Shown piece after piece: positions 17,845 through 25,156 of a DNA stretch of 64,000 nucleotides (the first letter of the stretch is position 1; each line of letters starts with the position of its first letter). A program made the translations under genes and the position numbers. Under the pieces are notes generated by a model. It was not told where the DNA came from and searched no databases. It saw only the letters and a list, made by a program, of their open reading frames with translations. This stretch comes from an uncultured Burkholderiales bacterium (GTDB taxonomy: Bacteria > Pseudomonadota > Gammaproteobacteria > Burkholderiales > Burkholderiaceae_C): NCBI GenBank assembly GCA_903932865.1, contig CAIZHQ010000023.1:94631-158630 (forward strand), written 5' to 3'.

Positions 17845-19236
17845 ATGACGCAATCCATTCGCATCGGTTCGGGCCTGGGCTTTTATGGCGACAACTGGGA
17901 GCCCGTGGTGGCCAGCATCGAGCGTGGACAAGTGCAATTCATTGCCAGCGACCACCTGGCCGAGCTCACCTTGGCCATCTTGCAAAAAGACCGCCAACGC
18001 GACCCTGCTTTGGGCTATGCCCGCGATGTGGTGCCCATGCTGATGCGGTTGTGGCCCTTGATGCAGCCGCGCGGGGTCCGATTCGTTTGCAACGCGGGCG
18101 GGCTCAACCCCATGGGCGCAGCGCAGGCGGTGCAAACGGCGCTCGCGGACAAAGGCTGGCACCCGCGCATCGCGGTAGTGACTGGCGACGATGTGTTGCC
18201 GCTGCTGCAAGCGTCCGACGCCCGCTTTGACCACATGATGAACGGCGCCGATGTGACCCCTGTGCGTGATCGGCTGGTGTTTGCCAACGCCTACTTGGGC
18301 GCGCAACCCATTGTGGAGGCGCTGGACCAAGGGGCCGACATCGTGATCACCGGACGCGTGGCCGACGCGGCGCTTTTTCTGGGGCCGTTGGTGCATGGCC
18401 TGGGCTGGAAACTCGGCGACGCACAATCGACCGAAGACTTCAACCGCCTGGCCCAGGGCCTGACGGTGGGGCATTTGCTCGAATGCTCGGGCCAGGGCAG
18501 TGGTGGCAACTTTGGCGGCCAGGGCGATTGGCAAAACATCCCAGATCTGGCGCATATCGGCTACCCCATCGCCGAGGTCTGGCAAGACGGCACAGCTTTC
18601 ATCACCAAGGCCCCCGACACCGGCGGTTTGGTCAACTTCGACACCGTGCGCCAGCAACTTCTGTACGAGGTGCACAACCCGCACGCGTATTTTTCACCCG
18701 ATGTGGTTCTCGACATGGGCCAAATCCAATTGCACGACGAAGGCCAGCACCGCGTGCGCTTGACCGGCGCCCAAGGCCGCACGCCCACGGATCAGCTGAA
18801 GGTGGTGGCGGGCTTCAAGGATGGCTTCAAAGCCGAGATCACTTGGGGCTTTTCATGGCCCGATGCCTGGGACAAAGTGCAAGCGGCTGAAGCCATGATC
18901 CGCCGCCAACTGCAAGAGCGAAAAATGCCGTTTGACGAGTTGTTTGTGGAATACCCCGGCCTGAATTCGGCGCACGGACAGCTGGCCCCGCTGCGCCCAG
19001 CGAACGAGCTGAACGAATGCGCGGAAATTTGGGTGCGCATGGTGCTGCGCACCCCCGTCAAAGCAGTGGCCGAAGGATTTGGTCGGCTTTTCCCATGGAT
19101 GGCGCTGAGCGGCCCGGCCTACACCTGCGGCTTTCAAGGCCTGAACAACAGCAGCGAATTGCTGGGGATCTGGCCCACGCTGATCCCGCGCGACCGGGTG
19201 CAAGCCCGCCTAGAGATGCTGGAGGTGCAATCATGA
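17845..19236 (+). CDS. atuA: Acyclic terpene utilization AtuA-family protein (DUF1446)
   Basis: This 463-residue protein has the DUF1446 pattern: IRIGSGLGFYGDNW at the start, FVCNAGGLNPMG, VVTGDDVLPLL, DIVITGRVADAALFLGPL and ECSGQGSGGNFGGQ. AtuA is needed for growth of Pseudomonas on citronellol; its reaction is not settled. P. aeruginosa AtuA is longer because a ferredoxin-fold domain is joined at the C-terminus; here that domain is the next gene, overlapping by four bases. I chose the ATG at 17845 since residues match the family from there; an in-frame start 32 codons upstream would only add non-conserved sequence. Confidence 0.85.
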   Translation: MTQSIRIGSGLGFYGDNWEPVVASIERGQVQFIASDHLAELTLAILQKDRQRDPALGYARDVVPMLMRLWPLMQPRGVRFVCNAGGLNPMGAAQAVQTALADKGWHPRIAVVTGDDVLPLLQASDARFDHMMNGADVTPVRDRLVFANAYLGAQPIVEALDQGADIVITGRVADAALFLGPLVHGLGWKLGDAQSTEDFNRLAQGLTVGHLLECSGQGSGGNFGGQGDWQNIPDLAHIGYPIAEVWQDGTAFITKAPDTGGLVNFDTVRQQLLYEVHNPHAYFSPDVVLDMGQIQLHDEGQHRVRLTGAQGRTPTDQLKVVAGFKDGFKAEITWGFSWPDAWDKVQAAEAMIRRQLQERKMPFDELFVEYPGLNSAHGQLAPLRPANELNECAEIWVRMVLRTPVKAVAEGFGRLFPWMALSGPAYTCGFQGLNNSSELLGIWPTLIPRDRVQARLEMLEVQS

Positions 19237-19616
19237 GCAAACTCCTACGCATTCCTCTGGTCCAACTGGCCCACGCGCGCAGCGGCGACAAGGCCGACTG
19301 GGTGGACTTTGGGCTGTTTGCTTGGAACGAAGCGGGCTACCGAATCCTCGAACGCGAAGTCACCGCCGCCAAAGTCCAAGCCCACTTTGCGCCTTGGCTC
19401 CCGGGGCAGGTGGACGCCTGGCCTTTGCCGAACATCCTGGCCCTGAAATTCGTTTTGCACGGTGCTTTGCAAGGCGGCGGCGCTCGCAACCTGCGCTTGG
19501 ACAACCTGGGCAAAGCCATGGGCGCAGCGCTGCTGCGCATGGAAATTTCAGTCAGTGCGGAAGAACTCACGCAGGCACAAAAAAGCCCCCGAAGGGGCTG
19601 GTGGCCGGCGCCTTAA
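19233..19616 (+). CDS. AtuA C-terminal (ferredoxin-fold) domain as a separate protein
   Basis: This 127-residue protein begins PLVQLAHARSGDKAD and continues with NILALKFVLHGALQGGG, which match the C-terminal domain of long AtuA proteins. It overlaps atuA by ATGA and would form a complex with it. The final residues (about 113-127, KSPRRGWWPAP) are read through a terminator of the opposing thiolase gene, so the conserved protein probably ends around residue 112. Confidence 0.8.
   Translation: MSKLLRIPLVQLAHARSGDKADWVDFGLFAWNEAGYRILEREVTAAKVQAHFAPWLPGQVDAWPLPNILALKFVLHGALQGGGARNLRLDNLGKAMGAALLRMEISVSAEELTQAQKSPRRGWWPAP
19579..19599 (-). terminator. Intrinsic terminator of the thiolase gene
   Basis: On the - strand AGCCCC and GGGGCT pair around a four-base loop, followed by six T. 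It stands 68 bases behind the thiolase stop and inside the last codons of the convergent AtuA-domain gene. Confidence 0.8.
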
Positions 19617-19634
19617 ATTCGGACTCGACCCTTT

Positions 19635-19662
19635 TGTCACCCCGGACTTGATCCGGGGCCCA
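19635..19662. repeat. Palindromic intergenic repeat (GTCACCCCGGA...)
   Basis: CCCCGGA-CTTGA-TCCGGGG (19640-19658) is a perfect 7-bp inverted repeat flanked by GTCA and CCCA. This wording (GTCACCCCGGACTTGATCCG...) recurs between genes in many alpha- and betaproteobacteria as I remember it. It has no T-run, so it is not a simple terminator. Only one copy was noticed in this window. Confidence 0.6.
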
Positions 19663-19666
19663 TGCC

Positions 19667-20869
19667 TCACACGCGTTCGATGATCAGCGCAATGCCCTGC
19701 CCCACACCAATGCACATGGTGCACAACGCGTAGCGACCTGCGGTTTGCTGCAAGCGGTTGATGGCCGTCGTGGCCAGGCGGGCACCCGATGCCCCTAAAG
19801 GGTGGCCCAAAGCAATCGCGCCACCCCAGGCGTTCACCCGGGCGTCGTCGTCTTTCAGGCCGAGCATGCGCATCACGGCCAGACCTTGCGCGGCAAAGGC
19901 TTCGTTCAACTCGATCACGTCCATGTGGTCGATGGTCAAGCCCGTTTGGGCCAGCACTTTGAGCGTGGCGGGCGCAGGGCCAATGCCCATGACGCGCGGG
20001 GCGACACCTGCCGTGGCCATGCCCACGATGCGGGCTTTGGGGGTCAGGCCGTTTTTGGCGGCAGTGGCTTCATCGGCCAGCAACAAAGCGCAAGCGCCGT
20101 CGTTCACACCCGAGGCATTGCCTGCGGTCACGGTGCCATCAGGGCGCACCACGCCTTTGAGCTTGGCCAGCGCTTCCAGACTGGTTTCACGCGGGTGCTC
20201 GTCGGTGTCCACAATGATCGCGTCGCCTTTTTTCTGCGGGATGCTCACGCCCACAATTTCGCGGGCCAGGTGACCGGCCTTGATGGCGGCCACAGCGCGC
20301 ATCTGGCTGTTGTAGGCCATCAGGTCTTGCGCCTCGCGCTCGATCTTGTAGTCAGTGGCCACGTTTTCAGCGGTCTCCGGCATCGAGTCCACGCCGTATT
20401 GCGCCTTCATCAGTTTGTTGACAAAGCGCCAGCCAATCGTGGTGTCGTACACCGCGTTGTTGCGGCTGAAGGCGGTTTCGGCCTTGGGCATGACAAATGG
20501 GGCGCGGCTCATGCTTTCGACACCGCCCGCAATCATCAAACCGGCTTCACCCGCTTTGATGGCGCGGGCGGCGGTGCCGATGGCGTCCAGGCCCGAGCCG
20601 CACAGGCGGTTGAGGGTGGCCCCCGGCACATCCATGGGCATTCCCGCCAGCAAACTGGCCATGTGGGCCACGTTGCGGTTGTCTTCACCGGCTTGGTTGG
20701 CGCATCCGTACAACACGTCGGTCACAGACGCCCAGTCCACCTTGGGGTTGCGCGCCATCAGGGCGCGCAGCGGCACAGCACCCAGATCATCGGTGCGCAC
20801 GCTGGACAGGGCGCCGCCGTAACGGCCGAAGGGGGTACGGATGGCGTCACAAATGTAAGCTTGGTTCAT
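19667..20869 (-). CDS. pcaF: Thiolase, 3-oxoadipyl-CoA thiolase type
   Basis: This 400-residue thiolase has nucleophile Cys90 (LNRLCGSGLDA), His356 (ALGHPLGASGAR) and Cys386 (TMCIGVGQG). Length and the opening AYICDAIRTPFGRYGGAL fit 3-oxoadipyl-CoA thiolases (PcaF/PaaJ), which cleave 3-oxoadipyl-CoA to succinyl-CoA and acetyl-CoA. No other beta-ketoadipate gene is in the window, so it might instead serve beta-oxidation after the atu steps. Start ATG at 20869 follows AAGAGATACCC. Confidence 0.82.
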   Translation of the reverse strand: MNQAYICDAIRTPFGRYGGALSSVRTDDLGAVPLRALMARNPKVDWASVTDVLYGCANQAGEDNRNVAHMASLLAGMPMDVPGATLNRLCGSGLDAIGTAARAIKAGEAGLMIAGGVESMSRAPFVMPKAETAFSRNNAVYDTTIGWRFVNKLMKAQYGVDSMPETAENVATDYKIEREAQDLMAYNSQMRAVAAIKAGHLAREIVGVSIPQKKGDAIIVDTDEHPRETSLEALAKLKGVVRPDGTVTAGNASGVNDGACALLLADEATAAKNGLTPKARIVGMATAGVAPRVMGIGPAPATLKVLAQTGLTIDHMDVIELNEAFAAQGLAVMRMLGLKDDDARVNAWGGAIALGHPLGASGARLATTAINRLQQTAGRYALCTMCIGVGQGIALIIERV

Positions 20870-20946
20870 GGGTATCTCTTGAGGGTGGGGAAGTTGTCAG
20901 CGATTAACATGCGGTGTTGATGTTTCCTTAAATTTTATGCCATTAC

Positions 20947-20962
20947 CCGACCGATTGGTCGG
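20947..20962. promoter_or_regulatory. Inverted repeat between thiolase and DUF1841 genes
   Basis: CCGACC-GATT-GGTCGG is a perfect 6-bp inverted repeat, followed on the + strand by five T. It sits in the divergent gap 77 bases from the thiolase start and 20 bases before the DUF1841 start. The core resembles operators of TetR-family repressors of fatty-acid or thiolase genes. A leader hairpin is the other reading. Confidence 0.45.
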
Positions 20963-20981
20963 TTTTTATTCCTTCAGAGCC

Positions 20982-21419
20982 ATGCTGATTCAACCCTCAC
21001 AAGCCGATGTCCGGCGCTTTTTTTGCGGCGTTTACGCCAAAGCCCGCACGACCGCTCCGCTTGAACCCATGGAAATGCTGATCAGCCAGTGGATCGACGA
21101 GCACCCCGAATACCATGCCGAGCTGGCCGATGTCGACGCCGCGCTGGCCCAGATGCACCTGGTGGATCCCAACCGCGAAAACCCCTTCTTGCACCTGTCG
21201 ATGCACCTGTCCATCAGCGAGCAATGCAGTATCGACCAACCCCGAGGCATCCGCCAAGCGGTGGAACTGCTGACGCACCGGCTCAACTCGCTGCACGACG
21301 CGCACCACCAGGCCATGGATTGCCTGGGCCGCATGGTGCAGGAAAGCCAGCGCTCGGGCCGCATGCCCGATGGCGAAGCCTACATCGCCTGTGTGCAACG
21401 GCACGCCACCCGGGACTGA
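20982..21419 (+). CDS. DUF1841 family protein
   Basis: This 145-residue protein starts MLIQPSQADVRRFFCGVYAK and holds IDEHPEYHAEL, NPFLHLSMHLSISEQ and DAHHQAMDCLGRM, the conserved blocks of the betaproteobacterial DUF1841 family. Function is unknown; it looks cytosolic, helical and His-rich. An upstream in-frame ATG (20937) would put the inverted repeat inside the gene, so I prefer 20982. Confidence 0.75.
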   Translation: MLIQPSQADVRRFFCGVYAKARTTAPLEPMEMLISQWIDEHPEYHAELADVDAALAQMHLVDPNRENPFLHLSMHLSISEQCSIDQPRGIRQAVELLTHRLNSLHDAHHQAMDCLGRMVQESQRSGRMPDGEAYIACVQRHATRD

Positions 21420-21447
21420 TCCACGCCCAACACGCACAGACCACAAA

Positions 21448-21470
21448 AAAACCCGCCGAAGCGGGTTTTT
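21448..21470. terminator. Bidirectional terminator between DUF1841 and cytochrome c4 genes
   Basis: ACCCGC-CGAA-GCGGGT with a run of A on the left and of T on the right works on both strands. It ends the convergent DUF1841 (+) and cytochrome (-) transcripts. Confidence 0.88.
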
Positions 21471-21489
21471 GGTGGAGAAAACCAAAGAT

Positions 21490-22149
21490 TCAACGCAGGC
21501 GGGACTGAGGAATGACCCTCATCTCGCCATCGAGCGACCCAATGTAAGCCGACATGGCCTTCAACTCGGCATTGGAGAACTGCTTGGCAATGCCACCCAT
21601 GACGCCATTGTTGCGGCCCCAAGTGGACAGGTTTTCGGTTTTGTAAGACTTGAGCGCCACATACAAAAAGTCTTTGTGCTGACCCGCCAGCTTGGGGTAG
21701 CTTGGGTCGATCGGTTTGTTGAAATTGTCGCCGTGGCATGAAATGCAAGCGCCTTTTTGCAGCAAGGCAGCGACTTTGGCATCAGGCGCCTTGGGTGTCT
21801 TGGTCACGGGTTGGGTCTTGCCATGCTGCTCGTAGTAGGCGCCCAAATCAGCCATGTCTTGCTCGCTCAGGCTGGCAGAAATGCCGCGCATCGTGGGGTG
21901 CTTGCGTTCGCCCTTTTGGTAGGCGTTCAATGCGGACACAATGTATTTGGCGTTTTGGCCGGAGATCATCGGCACGCGGTAGACCTCAGGGAAGCTGGCT
22001 TGGTAACCCTGGATGCCGTGGCAGCCAATGCACATGGCGATTTTTTGCTCAGCGGCTTTGGCATCGCCCTTGATTTCCTGGGCATGGGCGGAGATGGCGG
22101 TCACAGAGGCGACAGCCAGGGCAAACATCGAGTTCAACAGCTTATTCAT
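21490..22149 (-). CDS. Diheme cytochrome c4-type protein
   Basis: This 219-residue periplasmic protein has a signal peptide ending AISAHAQ and two heme c motifs, CIGCH (40-44) and CISCH (135-139), one in each of two similar halves, as in cytochrome c4. It would carry electrons from the bc1 complex or periplasmic dehydrogenases to a terminal oxidase. The start at 22149 gives the complete signal peptide; a start 12 codons earlier would add nothing typical. A perfect FNR-type box lies 23 bases upstream and would cover its promoter. Confidence 0.85.
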   Translation of the reverse strand: MNKLLNSMFALAVASVTAISAHAQEIKGDAKAAEQKIAMCIGCHGIQGYQASFPEVYRVPMISGQNAKYIVSALNAYQKGERKHPTMRGISASLSEQDMADLGAYYEQHGKTQPVTKTPKAPDAKVAALLQKGACISCHGDNFNKPIDPSYPKLAGQHKDFLYVALKSYKTENLSTWGRNNGVMGGIAKQFSNAELKAMSAYIGSLDGEMRVIPQSRLR

Positions 22150-22171
22150 TTTGCTCACACAATCCAAACGA

Positions 22172-22185
22172 TTGATAAAAATCAA
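22172..22185. promoter_or_regulatory. FNR/Anr-type binding site
   Basis: TTGAT-AAAA-ATCAA equals the FNR consensus in all ten key positions. For moxR on the + strand a -10-like CATAAT lies at 22211-22216, which puts the box centre about 44 bases before the likely transcription start, close to a class II activation site. For the cytochrome c4 gene the box lies just before the start codon and would repress. Confidence 0.75.
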
Positions 22186-22255
22186 CTGCGAATTATATCG
22201 GGCTGGCCCTCATAATCCTGACAAGCTTTATTCCTGTTTCAAAGAACTGTCCATC

Positions 22256-23098
22256 ATGAAATTCCAAGGTACCGAAAACTACGTCGCCACCCCCGACCTG
22301 ATGCTGGCCGTGAACGCCGCCATCACCCTCAAGCGCCCCCTGTTGGTCAAAGGTGAGCCCGGCACCGGCAAAACCATGTTGGCCGAAGAAGTGGCCGAGG
22401 CCTTGGGCCTGCCCCTGTTGCAGTGGCACATCAAATCGACCACCAAGGCCCAGCAAGGCCTGTACGAATACGACGCCGTGAGCCGCCTGCGCGACAGCCA
22501 GCTGGGCGAAGCAAAGGTCAAAGACATCGAGAACTACATCATCAAGGGCGTGCTCTGGCAGGCGTTCACCTCCGAAACCCCGGTCGCCATCCTGATCGAC
22601 GAGATCGACAAGGCCGACATCGAATTCCCCAACGACTTGTTGCGCGAGATCGACCGCATGGAGTTTTATTGCTACGAGACGCGCCAGCTGATCAAGGCCA
22701 AGACCCGGCCGCTGGTGTTCATCACGTCCAACAACGAAAAGGAATTGCCCGACGCCTTTTTGCGCCGCTGCTTTTTCCATTACATCAAGTTCCCCGAAGC
22801 GGACACCATGCGCCAGATCGTGGATGTGCACTTCCCCACGCTCAAAAAAGACCTGCTGGCCCTGGCGCTCAAGACCTTTTATGACGTGCGCGGCCTGCCG
22901 GGCCTAAAGAAAAAGCCCTCCACCAGCGAGCTGCTCGATTGGCTCAAGCTGCTGGTGGCCGAAGACATCCCCCTTGAAGCCCTGCAAAGCGCCGACCAAA
23001 AAGTGGCCGTGCCGCCGCTGGTGGGTGCCTTGCTCAAAAACGAACAAGACGTGACCTTGTTCGAAAAACTGGTCTTCATGAACCAACGCAACCGTTGA
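22256..23098 (+). CDS. MoxR-family AAA+ ATPase
   Basis: This 280-residue ATPase has Walker A GEPGTGKT (33-40), Walker B ILIDEID (112-118) and sensor-type SNNEKELPDAFLRRCFF. MoxR proteins work as chaperones with a VWA protein to mature or insert metal cofactors; here the partner is the CoxE-like gene at 23972. It is the first gene of a + strand series that runs through to tamB. An FNR-type box lies upstream. Confidence 0.87.
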   Translation: MKFQGTENYVATPDLMLAVNAAITLKRPLLVKGEPGTGKTMLAEEVAEALGLPLLQWHIKSTTKAQQGLYEYDAVSRLRDSQLGEAKVKDIENYIIKGVLWQAFTSETPVAILIDEIDKADIEFPNDLLREIDRMEFYCYETRQLIKAKTRPLVFITSNNEKELPDAFLRRCFFHYIKFPEADTMRQIVDVHFPTLKKDLLALALKTFYDVRGLPGLKKKPSTSELLDWLKLLVAEDIPLEALQSADQKVAVPPLVGALLKNEQDVTLFEKLVFMNQRNR

Positions 23099-23108
23099 AC
23101 ATGAACCG

Positions 23109-23348
23109 ATGACCTCTCCCAACCCTCTCATGGAAGGCATCTCAGATGCCGTGGGCTTTGTCGGCGGAGCGCTGACCGGTTACTGGGTCGGCAAGTGGCT
23201 GGGCCTGAATATTTTCAGTGCCGGTTACGACAACGCTAGCATTGGCGGCATTTTGCTGGTGGGCCTGGGCGGCGGTGCAGGTCTGCACTTGGCGCGCTTT
23301 TGGCGCAACAAACAAAAAGCCAATGACAAGGACAATGACGCATCATGA
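23109..23348 (+). CDS. Small glycine-rich membrane protein
   Basis: This 79-residue protein of unknown family has two hydrophobic stretches rich in glycine (about 9-31, VGFVGGALTGYWVGKWLGL, and 44-63, IGGILLVGLGGGAGLHL) and a charged Lys/Asp tail. It looks like a two-helix inner-membrane protein. It begins 10 bases after moxR and overlaps the next gene by four bases, so it is probably a real member of this operon. Confidence 0.65.
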   Translation: MTSPNPLMEGISDAVGFVGGALTGYWVGKWLGLNIFSAGYDNASIGGILLVGLGGGAGLHLARFWRNKQKANDKDNDAS

Positions 23349-23956
23349 ATCCTTGGATCGCGCCCACTTCGCTATCGGGTCAACATGTGCAACTCGTGCC
23401 TTTGTCGCACCTGCACCACGATGACCTGGTGACGGCCGTGTGTGACGGCGAACTGTGGAACCACTGGTACACAGCCATACCCACCCCAGAGGGCATGGTG
23501 GCCGAGATCACTCGCCGCCTGGACTTGCAGGCCAAGGGCAGCATGTGCCCGTTTGCGGTGATCGCCACAGCCACCGGCCGAGCCGTGGGCATGACCACCT
23601 ACATGAACATCGACGCGACCAACCGCCGGGTGGAAATCGGCTCGACCTGGTACCGCCAAAACGTGCAGCGCAGCCCCCTCAACACCGAAGCCAAGCGATT
23701 GTTGTTGGCCCACGCCTTTGATCAATTGAACTGCATCGCGGTGGAGTTTCGCACGCATTTTTTCAACCAACAAAGCCGCCGCGCCATCGAACGCCTGGGC
23801 GCCAAGCTCGACGGCGTGCTGCGCAGCCACCAAATCAACCCTCACCCTTTGGGCGCTGGCGCACTGCGCGACACCTGCGTTTACAGCATCATTGCCAGCG
23901 AATGGCCCAATGTCAAAACGCACTTGGACTACCAACTCGCCCGCTTGCGGGCCTGA
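23345..23956 (+). CDS. GNAT family N-acetyltransferase (RimJ/RimL-like)
   Basis: This 203-residue acetyltransferase carries the RimL-like pattern VEIGSTWYRQNVQRSPLNTE, AFDQLNCIAVEF and FFNQQSRRAIERLGAKLDG. It would transfer acetyl from acetyl-CoA to an amino group, substrate unknown. It overlaps the small membrane protein gene by ATGA and lies 15 bases before the VWA gene. Confidence 0.82.
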   Translation: MNPWIAPTSLSGQHVQLVPLSHLHHDDLVTAVCDGELWNHWYTAIPTPEGMVAEITRRLDLQAKGSMCPFAVIATATGRAVGMTTYMNIDATNRRVEIGSTWYRQNVQRSPLNTEAKRLLLAHAFDQLNCIAVEFRTHFFNQQSRRAIERLGAKLDGVLRSHQINPHPLGAGALRDTCVYSIIASEWPNVKTHLDYQLARLRA

Positions 23957-23971
23957 GGACAGAAAGACGCC

Positions 23972-25156
23972 ATGCTGATCGATTTTTTCTACACCCTGCG
24001 TGCGGCCAAATTGCCGGTTTCGGTGCGCGAGTACCTCTCGCTGCTCGAAGCCCTGCAGGCCAACGTGGTCGGCCCGGTGTCCGACGCCTGCAGCATCGAC
24101 GATTTCTACCACCTCGCCCGCACCGTGATGGTCAAGGACGAAAAGCACTTCGACAAATTCGACAAGGCTTTCGGCGCTTACTTCAAGGGCGTGGAGATGC
24201 TGACCGACTTCACCAAAGAAGTGCCGCTCGACTGGCTCGAGAAAATCCTGCAAAAAGAACTCACGCCCGAGCAAAAAGCCGCCATCGAGAAGATGGGCTG
24301 GGACGAGCTGATGGAGACGCTCAAAAAACGCCTCGAAGAACAAAAAGAACGCCACGAGGGCGGCAACAAGTGGATCGGCACCGGCGGCACATCCCCGTTT
24401 GGCAACAGCGGCTACAACCCCCAAGGCATCCGCATTGGCGGCAAGGGTGGCAACAAAAGCGCCATCAAAGTCTGGGAGCAACGCGCTTACAAAGACTACG
24501 ACGACCAGCAGGAGCTGGGCACGCGCAACATCAAAGTGGCGCTGCGCCGCCTGCGCCGCTTTGCGCGTGAAGGCTCGCAAGACGAATTCGACCTGGACAA
24601 CACCATCCGCAAGACCGCGGCCAATGCTGGCTATCTGGACATCCAAATGCGCCCTGAGCGCCACAACAATGTCAAAGTGCTGCTGCTCATGGACGTGGGC
24701 GGCACCATGGACGAGCACATCACGCGGGTGGAAGAAATGTTTTCCGCTGTGAAAGCCGAATTCAAGCACCTCGATTTTTATTATTTCCACAACTGCGTCT
24801 ACGACTTCATGTGGAAGAACAACAAGCGCCGCTACGCCGAAAAATTCCCCACCTGGGACATCCTGCGCAAGTACAACAAGGACTACAAGCTGATTTTCAT
24901 TGGCGACGCGACCATGAGCCCCTACGAGATTTTGCAAAAGGGCGGCAGCGTCGAATACAACAACGAAGAGGCCGGGGCCGAATGGCTGCAACGCCTGACG
25001 CACACCTTCCCCAAATTCGCCTGGATCAACCCAGAGCCCCAAGGCGTTTGGCAATACCGCCAGAGCATCGCCATCGTCCAGCAGCTGATGAGCAACCGCA
25101 TGTTCCCGCTGACCCTCAAAGGGCTGGAAGATGCGATGCGTTTGCTGAGCAAATGA
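23972..25156 (+). CDS. VWA domain protein, CoxE-like
   Basis: This 394-residue protein is of the CoxE/YehP-like VWA group: N-terminal helical part (residues 1-130), a Gly-rich linker (131-162) and a von Willebrand A domain from about 230. The metal-site motif, usually DxSxS, reads D241-x-G243-x-T245 (LLLMDVGGTMDEH). It is the expected partner of the MoxR ATPase three genes upstream. The start follows GGACAG and lies 15 bases after the acetyltransferase. The target it matures is unknown; no molybdenum CO dehydrogenase genes are here. Confidence 0.83.
   Translation: MLIDFFYTLRAAKLPVSVREYLSLLEALQANVVGPVSDACSIDDFYHLARTVMVKDEKHFDKFDKAFGAYFKGVEMLTDFTKEVPLDWLEKILQKELTPEQKAAIEKMGWDELMETLKKRLEEQKERHEGGNKWIGTGGTSPFGNSGYNPQGIRIGGKGGNKSAIKVWEQRAYKDYDDQQELGTRNIKVALRRLRRFAREGSQDEFDLDNTIRKTAANAGYLDIQMRPERHNNVKVLLLMDVGGTMDEHITRVEEMFSAVKAEFKHLDFYYFHNCVYDFMWKNNKRRYAEKFPTWDILRKYNKDYKLIFIGDATMSPYEILQKGGSVEYNNEEAGAEWLQRLTHTFPKFAWINPEPQGVWQYRQSIAIVQQLMSNRMFPLTLKGLEDAMRLLSK

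Noticed and set aside
17845-20869. Thiolase as proof of a beta-ketoadipate pathway
   Set aside because: Only the thiolase is present; no other pca or paa gene lies in the window.
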